In this document: piece by piece, positions 7,337-16,400 of the stretch | Position numbering within the stretch: the stretch's first letter is position 1 | Layout: every line of letters begins with the position of its first letter | NCBI GenBank assembly: GCA_002707335.2 | Contig: PAMN02000042.1 | Coordinates: 15,617 to 33,121 of the forward strand | DNA length: 17,505 nucleotides | Source of the DNA: Methanobacteriota archaeon | GTDB lineage: Archaea > Thermoplasmatota > Poseidoniia > Poseidoniales > Poseidoniaceae | Direction of reading: 5' to 3' | Notes under the pieces: model-generated | Seen by the model: only the letters and a program-made list of their open reading frames with translations | Told to the model about the DNA's origin: nothing | The model's database searches: none | Made by a program: the position numbers and the translations under genes

Positions 7337-8223
7337 TTTAGTCCCTGAATTAATGTTGTTTCTGCTTTCCACTCCAACAATTTGTTGGATTCTAAATCAG
7401 GTAATCTTCGAGCGCTATCCCCGTAATTTTTCTCTCCAAATTGGATATCGCTACCAGTGAGTTTTGAGATTATATTTGCCAAATCTAGAATTGTAGTCTC
7501 CTCTTGACTCCCAAGATTGAATGCCATTCCAGACAATTCTGAGCCATCATTTACTTTTAGAAGTGCAGTGATTAGATCTCCAATCCATGTGAAAGACCTT
7601 GTTTGTGAACCATCTCCGTGAACAATTATTGGGTTTGAGTTTATCATCATAGAAACGACTTGCCCATTTTCGTCACCTCGTAAACGCTTACCATAAGCAT
7701 TGAATGGTCGAACTATCCTCACATTATGGCCATTGCGTACAGCGAATTGGCACAATAATTCTCCGATATATTTTGATGAACCATATGAGTGCCTTTGATG
7801 AAGATTTGCCGGAGTGAATACGCTATTTGTCAAATTGGATAATGGCATTTCTTCATTTTCTCCAAATGCTTCTGGAGAAGAATAGAATACAAGCATAGCT
7901 CCGCATTTTTTTGCTGCGGAAATAGCATTTTTCGTCCCATTTACATTTACATCCACTACTAAATCCGCCTCATTATGGAATCTTCTTGTGCCATTTATGG
8001 CAGCGAGGTGATGTATGACTTCAGGATTAAATTCCAAGCATATTGAATCGAAGTCCTCAGAATTTCTCACATCCATTTCAACAAATTTAGCTGAAGTGGC
8101 AATGTTTTGTGAATCGCCTCTTGAGAGATTATCAATGACTAATACTTCGTCACCTCGAGCAACTAAAGCATCAACTAGGTGGGAGCCAATGAATCCTGCA
8201 CCACCAGTTACTAAGATGCGCAT
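7324..8223 (-). CDS. NAD-dependent nucleotide-sugar epimerase/dehydratase (extended SDR)
   Basis: This encodes 299 residues, a normal length for extended short-chain dehydrogenases such as UDP-glucose 4-epimerase. The Rossmann NAD-binding motif TGGAGFIGSHLVD starts at residue 6, with the acidic ribose-binding Asp at the end of beta-2 (VIDNLSRG). HHLAA (71-75) is the typical beta-4 motif. Catalytic residues are visible as YSSPEAFGE, which supplies the Ser near 115, and Tyr147/Lys151 in YGSSK. The likely reaction is epimerisation or dehydration of a nucleotide sugar for surface glycans; the substrate is not clear. The ATG follows the TGA of the upstream aconitase-X gene with no gap, and GGGTGA lies 4 nt before it, so the two are almost certainly co-transcribed. 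The 3' end overlaps the convergent flavoprotein gene by 13 bp. Confidence 0.9.
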   Translation of the reverse strand: MRILVTGGAGFIGSHLVDALVARGDEVLVIDNLSRGDSQNIATSAKFVEMDVRNSEDFDSICLEFNPEVIHHLAAINGTRRFHNEADLVVDVNVNGTKNAISAAKKCGAMLVFYSSPEAFGENEEMPLSNLTNSVFTPANLHQRHSYGSSKYIGELLCQFAVRNGHNVRIVRPFNAYGKRLRGDENGQVVSMMINSNPIIVHGDGSQTRSFTWIGDLITALLKVNDGSELSGMAFNLGSQEETTILDLANIISKLTGSDIQFGEKNYGDSARRLPDLESNKLLEWKAETTLIQGLNQLL

Positions 8224-9957
8224 TCATTCACCCACGCGCTGCAATACATCGATTTGAACTTCAGCCCCTTTCTTTGCTAAACGTATCCAGTCTCCATCGT
8301 TAATTTGGATACAAGGGTCGCTATCAAACCCGTGAGAATAAGGAACATTCAACAGACTGCAAGCAGGTAATGTAAGTGAGCAGATATCTCTTGTAACAAT
8401 TGCCTTAGGACCTTTCCCAGTGTAAACTAATCCCATTAGAACATACGGTGCAACAGTTGATCCCGAACCTTTTGGATAGATTAGTATCTTGTCTTGAATA
8501 TCTCTTCCATCTAAGGGATGTCCTGTCTCTTCAATCACTCCAGTGTCCCTATTAACATAACCAAGGTATGTGATAGGAACATCAGTAACCATAGCTGTGC
8601 CTTCGATGATATAATCCTCTTGGGAGTCTAGACCATGACCATTAATGGTACATTCTTCAGATTGCATTTTTTTACCGGATTGATGCTGTGGTTGAGATTT
8701 GGCCTCAATAATTGGGGCTGGACCGTTTAGTAAGCCCGGTTGGAAGGCATGGTTTACACAATCTTGGATTGTTGCTACGGAAGTTGGAATACGATTCAAA
8801 CCACTGGTCAGATAGTGTTCCGCTTTCAAGGAATTTGTCAACAGATGATTGTATTTCTTACGATTGTAAGGAGTAACTTCGGGGCAGGTATCCCTTAGAA
8901 TGACCGCCCCTGCTTCTTCGAGTATTCCAATTGAGCCATCGGCTTCTGCCAAATCATAATTATGACTTGAGGTGAATAACCAGAGCCTGTTGTCTGGAAT
9001 CGTTGCTCCCATTTCGCAATGGCTTCTAACCGCCGAAGCAGTGATTCTGATTTCCTCTAAACTTGCTTGTGGGCAGCCTATGACAATTAAATCAACTCTG
9101 CCATTAGGTTTCAAATCGGAATATCTTGATTGTAAATCTGAATCTGTGAATACTAATTTGTGTTCTTCACCGGTTAATTCTACTTCATTGGTGTGTCCTT
9201 CCACCCAAAGTTGAGCACAACCATAATTCGCAGCTGCTGCAGTTAACGCTTTTTTTGATGCGAAACTAATGTAGTCAGGAAGCCCAGTAAGGTAAGGCAT
9301 CGGGCCATATGTGAAATCCCAGTCTGGACGGACTTGTTTACCTATCCAATCTCCTAGAATAGACCAATCAGACAAATGCATCATTTCGCATTGTATATCA
9401 ACGATAATGTTTGGCTTCCTATTTGATTCTAGGTGCAAACCCCATTTTGGCGCATAGCCAGTTAATGCGGTTGCTAAGGCAGATAATCCTGATTCTCGGT
9501 TTGTTATCAAATCAGTCCAAGTGTTGGAAAAAGCAACTGCATTGGATTCAGCCCATGATGCGATACCATTTGATGCCTCGATTCCTCTATCGTAGGGCGT
9601 ACAAGACAAGGTTGCATCTATTCCTAACTGTTCATATGCGTGAATAATCTCAAATTGTTGTTCCAGGAAATCAGGATAATCAATATCCATTTCTTCCATC
9701 TTTGTTTTATCACACCCAGCAGAGTTCAAAGTTGTTGGAATTGCTACCTCTCCATCACCAGCAAGGTCTGAAAGGAATCTTCTCAAACCGTGCCCTCCAG
9801 TGATTACTGATACCCCTGAAACGTGACTTGTTTCGACCTCTACAAATTCGGTTGCACCTGCAGTTTTAGCTAAATCGATTACCAACCTCGCTGCTTTTTG
9901 CCTAGTTGGACCCTGGTCTCCTGCGAGCATTGATGATAGGCTCTCAGGCAACTCCAT
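8224..9957 (-). CDS. Single-chain aconitase X (AcnX) with fused swivel (DUF126) domain; probable phosphomevalonate dehydratase
   Basis: This encodes 577 residues. Residues 1 to about 410 are the AcnX catalytic part, opening with MLAGDQGPTRQKAARL. Three conserved Cys suit an iron-sulfur cluster: Cys119 (SCTPYDRG), Cys295 (GCPQAS) and Cys358 (DTCPEVTP). The segment AVAFSNTWTDLITNRESG (140-157) is also typical. A polar linker (about 412-436) leads to the small-subunit swivel domain (437-577), seen in HPLDGRDIQDKILIYPKGSGS and GKGPKAIV. In archaea AcnX acts as mevalonate 5-phosphate dehydratase in the modified mevalonate pathway, normally as separate large and small subunits. Bacterial and fungal relatives dehydrate cis-3-hydroxy-L-proline. 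The archaeal role is my preferred reading by lineage. I chose ATG 9957 because it matches the usual family N-terminus. GTG 9990 would add 11 residues. It forms an operon with the epimerase. Confidence 0.85.
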   Translation of the reverse strand: MELPESLSSMLAGDQGPTRQKAARLVIDLAKTAGATEFVEVETSHVSGVSVITGGHGLRRFLSDLAGDGEVAIPTTLNSAGCDKTKMEEMDIDYPDFLEQQFEIIHAYEQLGIDATLSCTPYDRGIEASNGIASWAESNAVAFSNTWTDLITNRESGLSALATALTGYAPKWGLHLESNRKPNIIVDIQCEMMHLSDWSILGDWIGKQVRPDWDFTYGPMPYLTGLPDYISFASKKALTAAAANYGCAQLWVEGHTNEVELTGEEHKLVFTDSDLQSRYSDLKPNGRVDLIVIGCPQASLEEIRITASAVRSHCEMGATIPDNRLWLFTSSHNYDLAEADGSIGILEEAGAVILRDTCPEVTPYNRKKYNHLLTNSLKAEHYLTSGLNRIPTSVATIQDCVNHAFQPGLLNGPAPIIEAKSQPQHQSGKKMQSEECTINGHGLDSQEDYIIEGTAMVTDVPITYLGYVNRDTGVIEETGHPLDGRDIQDKILIYPKGSGSTVAPYVLMGLVYTGKGPKAIVTRDICSLTLPACSLLNVPYSHGFDSDPCIQINDGDWIRLAKKGAEVQIDVLQRVGE

Positions 9958-10033
9958 AACCACATGGAATATTCGACCGCCCTTGAACACTTTGCATAGT
10001 TATTCTCTAATTGTAAATAGTCTATCGCCAAAC
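9958..10033. promoter_or_regulatory. Divergent promoter region between the AcnX gene and the surface-protein gene
   Basis: These 76 bp separate two divergent genes. Positions 9991-10020 are AT-rich and contain TATA-like stretches on both strands (minus strand ATTTACAATT and GAATAAC; plus strand AATTGTAAATAG). I cannot assign a single convincing TATA box to either gene. Both transcripts must start here, and a shared control element is possible. Confidence 0.4.
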
Positions 10034-11731
10034 ATGGCGAGCGAAAAGCAGGTGGAAAAGAAAAAACAGCAGCCCAAGGTTAATCAACAAAAGAACAGAA
10101 AACAGAAATTTATGAATTTAGCAAATATAATCCTAGTAATCATATGTTTAATTTTGAGCGGATATAATTTTGACAGCATAGATAAATTAGACGGAAACAA
10201 AGAAATTGAAGCCACTAACTCTCTCATTGAATTTGGAACGCTTTATGGAACACATGGTTGCGAAGAGGGCGGATTTAGTATTCAATCCGGGCTAGACAAA
10301 AATCACAATTCCATACTCGATCAGGAAGAAATTTCAGAAATTAAAAATGTCTGTCATGGAGAAGAAGGAAACCCAGGGCCGATGGGCAATAGAGGATATT
10401 GGGGTTACAATGGCACAGATGGTACAAATGGCTCGATAGGACTGAATGGAACATCGTCATTTATTCAGTCAGAAACCGGAATAATCGGCACGTGTGATAA
10501 AGCCGTAGTAATTGGGATGGGTAATGATTCAGAAACTGGAAAAATAGATTCAGAAATCAAATTATGCATTGGTGAAATGTTTAGTGGCAGGATTACCGAT
10601 ATTGCCTCTTCAGCAGGTAACTCCTTTTCTTCAGGTTGTTCTAACGGAGCAATACTGAATGATTCGCTGATTTTTTCCGCTCAATCAGGTGGGAATTGCA
10701 TGCTATTCTCTGCAAATGATGACACTGTTACTCAAATTTCAAACTCATCAAACATTCTCCCAGGTTTTAATTTAGGTTTTACAGTATTTGACAACAAGAT
10801 ATGGTTTGATGCTTATGATGGCCAAGAAACACAGTTATGGTCAACGGATGGATTGACATTAACCAAACGTTCTGACCTAGGTGTTGAAATCACAGCATCA
10901 GACTTAATTGTCCATGATGAAGAACGTCTAATTATTATTCAAAATCATGGAATCACAACATTTGGAGAAAGTTCATCATATCAAAGTGGAATCTTTACAA
11001 ACCTATCATTAGTTAATCAAAAATTAATCCACAACACTAATTCGGGAATTGAAATAGATGGTATAAACATAGGTGGAGAAATACATTCAGAGGCTATATT
11101 CCTTGAGGGGAGGTATTATTTCTTAGCAACAAGCGATTCTCATGGCATAGAACTTCATAGCAGCAACGGCCTAGATTTACTCAGATTATCACAAATTTCT
11201 GGTTCTATTTCCGCTAATGACATTATGCCTATTTCTAACTCAGAATCTATTTTCTTTAGCGCAGGAGGACTTTATTCATACAATACAGCAAACGAAACAA
11301 GCTACCTAGTGAGTAATGATTTCCAAGTCGCTAATTCAGATGTAGTTCTGCTAAATGACAAAATTTGGTTTTCATGCCACTCTCCTATCTTTGGAATTGA
11401 ATTGTGCAAGGCTAGTTCACAAAATGTGACCATAATTGATGATTTTATTCCCGGTTTTGCCTCATCTAATCCAAAATTATTGACCGTTTTCGATGGTGAA
11501 ATATTTGCAATACTTGATGACTCACAAGGGGGAGGAGTTCTTTGTCACATATCTGAAAACCTTGTTGAAGAAGTATTTGACCATTCAAATGATAATCTAG
11601 AATCAGGGACTGATGGAGAAATTTGGGTTGGACCCAATTTGTTGTATTTTGTTGCAGATACAACAACACATGGCACCGAGTTATTTGGTTGGTCATACGG
11701 TAACATTACTGAAGAATGGATACTAATCTAG
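10034..11731 (+). CDS. Membrane-anchored surface protein with EF-hand-like loop, collagen-like GXY run and ELWxxDGT-like repeats
   Basis: This encodes 565 residues. A Lys/Gln-rich N-terminus (1-26) precedes one hydrophobic helix (about 29-45), so it is probably a signal anchor with the rest outside. Cys76 and Cys107 flank a loop, D88-x-N-x-N-x-I-x-D-x-x-E99, that fits a calcium-binding EF-hand pattern. This Cys/GG/D-x-N/E-I/C-x-G module resembles the DUF7151-type domain that often precedes collagen-like stretches. Eleven GXY triplets follow (109-141). A second Cys pair lies at 154 and 178. The remainder has degenerate repeats with TQLWSTDG, IELHSSNG, IELCKASS and TELFGWSYG near residues 267, 371, 455 and 549. 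These resemble ELWxxDGT repeats, thought to form propeller-like folds. The ATG at 10034 places the basic region and anchor at the N-terminus; an upstream in-frame TTG (9983) is less likely. Its TAG overlaps the convergent nadE stop. The function is unknown. Confidence 0.82.
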   Translation: MASEKQVEKKKQQPKVNQQKNRKQKFMNLANIILVIICLILSGYNFDSIDKLDGNKEIEATNSLIEFGTLYGTHGCEEGGFSIQSGLDKNHNSILDQEEISEIKNVCHGEEGNPGPMGNRGYWGYNGTDGTNGSIGLNGTSSFIQSETGIIGTCDKAVVIGMGNDSETGKIDSEIKLCIGEMFSGRITDIASSAGNSFSSGCSNGAILNDSLIFSAQSGGNCMLFSANDDTVTQISNSSNILPGFNLGFTVFDNKIWFDAYDGQETQLWSTDGLTLTKRSDLGVEITASDLIVHDEERLIIIQNHGITTFGESSSYQSGIFTNLSLVNQKLIHNTNSGIEIDGINIGGEIHSEAIFLEGRYYFLATSDSHGIELHSSNGLDLLRLSQISGSISANDIMPISNSESIFFSAGGLYSYNTANETSYLVSNDFQVANSDVVLLNDKIWFSCHSPIFGIELCKASSQNVTIIDDFIPGFASSNPKLLTVFDGEIFAILDDSQGGGVLCHISENLVEEVFDHSNDNLESGTDGEIWVGPNLLYFVADTTTHGTELFGWSYGNITEEWILI

Positions 11732-13413
11732 GATCTCCAATCGTGTTTAGCGGCTAATGGTTGGCGCCAGCCTTGTCCAAATGCACGACTAGAAACTCTT
11801 GGAGCTGGAGGCATTTGCCACCTTTTGTGTTCATTTCTAGAGAGTCTTGTTAGAACATCTCTTACCGTATCTTCATCATGTCCTCTTTCAGCGATTTCTG
11901 TTGCATCACATCCTGATTCGATGTGCAATCTCAAAATTTCGTCTAATACTGGATACGGAGGTAGACTATCCTCATCCTTTTGGTCAGGTGCGAGTTCTGC
12001 GCTCGGTGGTTTGGTTAGCGTAGATTCTGTGACTACATTCTTTCCTTTACGTTGGTTGTATATCTTTGCTAATTCGTAAACTTCCATTTTATACAAATCA
12101 CCCAATGGTGCATAACCCCCAGCCATATCTCCGTAGAGCGTACAATAACCTTGACCAAGTTCTGATTTATTTCCAGTTGCTATTGCCATTGCATTGTTTG
12201 AGTTGGCGTAGGCCATTACAATCAATCCTCTCAGTCTAGCTTGTAGATTTTCAGCTGCTACTGGATTTCCAGAAAGCAATAATTCTGACAATTCATCATC
12301 TGTTGAATTGTGTAAATTTGAGATAGGCTGCATCACAAACTCGATGCCCAAGGCTTCAGCGGTTGCTTTTGCGTCATCAATGCTATGTTGACTAGAATGC
12401 CTTGAAGGCATTGATATTCCAATTACATTAGATGGACCTACTGCTTCAGCAGCAACACAGGCTGCCAACGCAGAATCTATTCCTCCGGATAAACCAAGAA
12501 CAATTTTAGATATGCCGCTTTTCCTACAATAATCAGAAAGCCCTGTTGTGACTGCATCCAGTAAATCATCATTGGATAACTCTAGTGTTTCATTTGGAGA
12601 AATTATCTGTAAATCGCCATCTCCTATCCATGTCGCCTTGTCAGGCCCTTCAAGATCTACAACCAGTATGCCTTCTTTCCAGGCAGGAGCGATTACAACA
12701 TATCCATTTGGCCAAGCAACAATTGAGCGACCGTCAAACAATAAGTCATCATTTCCGCCAACCTGATTAGCAAGGAGGAATGGATGATTAAGGGATTTAG
12801 CTGCACTTCTGGCAACGTCGATCCTGACCTTCGCCTTATTTGCGTGGTATGGTGATGCAGAAAGGTTGACTGTTGCGTCAAGATTTACTCCTTGCCTGCC
12901 CCATTCCATTATTTGTGAAATCGGGTCACTATTGTAATCGCTAGGGGTTTCACCTGAATGCTGCCAGGCATCTTCACAAATTGTGACACCTATGTCCAAA
13001 CCTGCGATGGTTCTTGCAATCCCTGGTCTTTCATCAGAAGCAAAATATCTGGCTTCATCAAAGACATCATAGGTTGGAAGGAGTTGCTTTCTTGTGACCT
13101 CTCTGGGAACATCACCGCATCTGACTACGCCATTACCAGGTAATGCCCTATTGGATTCTGAATCGAGTGGAGTCCCGACAAGGACAGGAATTTTTGCTTT
13201 TAGATTGAGCGCTGTTTCTCTGCATGTTCTCACAAAGTCTGTCTGAAGTAGTAAATCTCGAGGAGGATAACCAGATATTACTAACTCTGAAGTTACTGCA
13301 AGACTTGCACCATTTTCATAGGAAATGTTAGCCATTTTTTCGACAAGAGATTTGTTGCCATTTATGTCGCCTACAAGAGGATTAACTTGTAGTAAGGCGA
13401 TTTTAGCAGGCAT
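11728..13413 (-). CDS. nadE: Glutamine-dependent NAD+ synthetase
   Basis: This encodes 561 residues, full length for the two-domain enzyme that makes NAD+ from deamido-NAD+, ATP and glutamine in the cytoplasm. The N-terminal nitrilase-type glutaminase domain (about 1-265) has the triad Glu43 (TSELVISGYPPRDLL), Lys109 (RKQLLPTYDVFDE) and Cys146 (VTICEDAW). The C-terminal synthetase domain has the ATP PP-loop LGLSGGIDSALA (SGGIDS at 309-314), then ARLRGLIVMAYAN, ATGNKSELGQGYCTLYGDMAGGYAPLGD and the PPSAELAPDQKDEDSLPPY loop. All key residues are present, so it should be active using glutamine as the nitrogen donor. The ATG at 13413 has GGGGAG 4 nt upstream and starts with the usual first beta strand (KIALLQVNPLVGD). 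The stop shares a CTAG palindrome with the convergent surface-protein gene. The 51-bp gap to the upstream giant gene contains a possible promoter. Confidence 0.97.
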   Translation of the reverse strand: MPAKIALLQVNPLVGDINGNKSLVEKMANISYENGASLAVTSELVISGYPPRDLLLQTDFVRTCRETALNLKAKIPVLVGTPLDSESNRALPGNGVVRCGDVPREVTRKQLLPTYDVFDEARYFASDERPGIARTIAGLDIGVTICEDAWQHSGETPSDYNSDPISQIMEWGRQGVNLDATVNLSASPYHANKAKVRIDVARSAAKSLNHPFLLANQVGGNDDLLFDGRSIVAWPNGYVVIAPAWKEGILVVDLEGPDKATWIGDGDLQIISPNETLELSNDDLLDAVTTGLSDYCRKSGISKIVLGLSGGIDSALAACVAAEAVGPSNVIGISMPSRHSSQHSIDDAKATAEALGIEFVMQPISNLHNSTDDELSELLLSGNPVAAENLQARLRGLIVMAYANSNNAMAIATGNKSELGQGYCTLYGDMAGGYAPLGDLYKMEVYELAKIYNQRKGKNVVTESTLTKPPSAELAPDQKDEDSLPPYPVLDEILRLHIESGCDATEIAERGHDEDTVRDVLTRLSRNEHKRWQMPPAPRVSSRAFGQGWRQPLAAKHDWRS

Positions 13414-13452
13414 GGCTCTCCCCTATTCTGCTCCAAATGATACTAGCATCTA

Positions 13453-13466
13453 TGCTTTTGTATTTT
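13453..13466 (-). promoter_or_regulatory. Possible TATA box for nadE
   Basis: On the minus strand the 51-bp gap between the giant gene and nadE begins with AAAATACAAAAG just after the stop codon. It is the only A/T-rich block in the gap. A start about 26 nt downstream would give a leader of about 20 nt containing the GGGGAG ribosome site. nadE could also be read through from the giant gene. Confidence 0.35.
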
Positions 13467-16400
13467 AGATATCATCTAATTCATCTTCGTATTCATCTTC
13501 GTATTCATCTTCGTATTCATACTCAAACTCGTCTTCTAATTCGTTATGCTTAACTGTAGCAAATCGCATCCAAGCCAATATACTAATCAGTCCAATGAAT
13601 AACATTACAATGGTAGTTCCAAGTATGTAGGGATTAGTTGCACCAATTGAATCCTCTAAGAACCCTTTTTCTTGTATTGGGTCAACATCAATGTACGGTG
13701 TGTGTTCTGTTTGATTATCAATGGTCACAGTTATTCTTTGCATCCCTGGACTTGACGGCTTCCAATCAACAATGTATGTTGAAACTGTTTCTGCATCTAC
13801 AAAGAATCTCGTACTAGCAATCTCTTCAGAATTGCCACTCAAATCAAACACTTCGACTTTCAAAGGTACTTCTCCTGACTTTTTACCATCATTTCTGATG
13901 TGGATTTGGACGACTACCGGCTCCTCTACTTCAATCGTAGCTTTGGACACATCTATGCCACTTCTTTCCAAAGAAAACTCCGGTTCATATTTTACTAATT
14001 TCCACACATGTACTGGGTAGTTTTCGCTATTCTGAACCTTAGAAAACTGATTCCCCGCCTGATCTCTACCTTCAAATCGCACTTTTAGCACGGTTTGTTC
14101 TTGCAATATATCGCCTGAGATTCCAGAAATGTCAACTATTCCAGTAAATTCAAGTCTCAAACCAGAATTCTCATGTCCCTTTATTTGCATAGGAACAGAG
14201 CCAGAATGAATTGGATTATTGTCTCCGATATATGTCACCCACCAGAACATTCGAACAGATTCTTCATCGATTCCATAATTTTCTGAAACTACAACTGTGA
14301 TATTGTGAATTGCCGGCTCCAATATCGATTCTTCTCTCGGAGAATGGAATTCAACAACTGTTGGCCCATCTCCATCAACTAAAATCCACAGTACTGCTTC
14401 TGACTGACTTGTCGTATCAATGCCTTGTTCAGGCATACAATCAATACTGTAAGTCATAGGATGCAAACCAGAGGAATGAGGGGCAGTTATGGATGCAGTG
14501 AAATTACCATCCATTGAATGTGCATGTGTCTTTATTCCATTTACTTTCACTTCAATCTGACAATCAAACTGAGGTTTTTCATGAGTCTTAGTGAAATATA
14601 ATTGCCCAGATAATTCCATTGATGAACTAGGATTAACTCTAGCACCATTTTCAGTTAGTGCACCGTTTTCAACCCAAAGTACCAAATCATTTGGCATCAT
14701 CATTTCAGCTGAAAATCTCCAGCGATTTTGAGGATACAAAACAGAATCTAAATTACCGGCTCTATCTATAACCTCTACAAGTGGTTCTCTTCTTGTATCT
14801 CCCAAATCAGGCATTGACCACTGTGGAGTTATGTCCAGTTTCAACATCAAATCTTGATCAAACGGCTCTGCAGCGTTACCTGTTGTTCCAGTTACTATAC
14901 AGGAATTAATCACTATATGCATTGAATTACTGAAACAATCATTAATTGTAGAATCCCAAACAAGTTCCATATTATCTGAAGGAATATTACTAGCCAAAGC
15001 AATTCTAACTTCAGAGATGTCTGAAATTCCATTTACTTCTGAAAATGATACATTCAAGCCGTAAGATTGTCCTGGGTGAAGCCAAGTTCTTCGACCTCCA
15101 TCCCATTCAAAACCGTCGTTATCCACGACTGGCACTCCATCATTTCGAATTTGATACATGAACAAGTGGTCATCAACATTGCCAGATCCTCCTCCGAGGA
15201 GTTGATGTCCTGACGGGTCAGTACCGAGAACATAACCTGCAACCTTTTCGCCTTGGAATGCTGGCGTATCATCAATTACAGCAACATAAGTACCAACTGA
15301 TGCATCTAGATTTGTTGGGTTAGTCATTAGGCGCGGAATATATTCGTCTTCACTTGGCCATCCATTTTTGTCGTAATCATTAGCCCATTCTGTCCACAAC
15401 ATCAAAGTTACATTTGTAGGAAGAACGGGTTGGTCGGTGATATTGATTCTTATTTCACGGTTAGGTGATGGATTTAGATGGTCGAAGAAACGTATGTTGG
15501 AATCTGTGACAATAGGTGCTAATGGGTCGACTTCAAACGTTCTATTCATAACAGGGCTTGACCCTAAATCTCCTCCATTAAGAGGTGCTATTTTGGCTTC
15601 ATATGTTATGTTGCCACTAGTAAATGGCGCTGATGTTTCAACCAACCAATAATTGCCTTCGTAATCAGATGTGAAAGCGATTACTTCATCGTTTCTAAAT
15701 AACGAAAGATTATACTCTCCAGGGTATGGTTTACTATTCCCAAACGGAATATCAAAGCCAGCATCAATATGGAAAGTTATATTCTGTTGTGCCATCAAAA
15801 ATTTATTTGATTCGGGGATGACTTTGTCTCCAGTTGTGATAATCATATCCTCGATTACCATGTCATTGTGCACTGCACCATTAGACCAAGTCTTGATTGC
15901 TGGTTTTGAAACGATACCATTTTTCAATTCGAGTCTGGTCTCAATTCTCAAATCTTCTTGATCTTGGAAGGATTGCGATGTTCTAAATTTGAACAACAAA
16001 TCATGAATCGAGGATGATTGGTTGTGCTGTATTCCAGATCCTGAAAGTATGATTGTTTCATGGTCACCCATTTTTATCACACCGCCTGACTCAACGGGTA
16101 TTTGCCACATTGCATTGTGGTCATCAGAATAAAGGTTCATGATTATTCGATGAGCAGCGGATTGGTGAATTTGAACACGGGTATTGACTTCTCTCCAATC
16201 GCTGGATGGAATTAGTACAGAAGAGTCGTTAAACCATGTCATTACACCAATTTCTACATCCCCTGAGTGAGTCATAGAAACTACCTCTGCATACATTGTA
16301 CACTTTGAATCCGCTCTGAAATCAAGAGTCATGCTTGATGCCTTTGAAGGGTTTAGCCGCAGCCTGTTAATCGACATGACTAGTTCTGACAAAGCGGTTG

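Noticed and set aside
9958..9990. GTG start for the AcnX protein, 11 residues upstream
   Set aside because: The AcnX family usually starts at the position of the ATG at 9957. I keep GTG as a possible alternative because a weak TATA-like stretch lies about 24 nt upstream of it.
9983..10033. TTG start adding 17 residues to the EF-hand/collagen-like protein
   Set aside because: The extension has no recognisable signal and covers the divergent promoter. The ATG at 10034 gives a conventional basic N-terminus before the anchor.
13481..13516. CRISPR-like array
   Set aside because: The 12-bp units are contiguous with no spacers and are codons of an acidic tail.
11466..16000. Short open frames antisense to, or out of frame with, the surface-protein, nadE and right giant genes
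   Set aside because: Each is covered by a well-supported gene in another frame, and none shows a domain or signal sequence.
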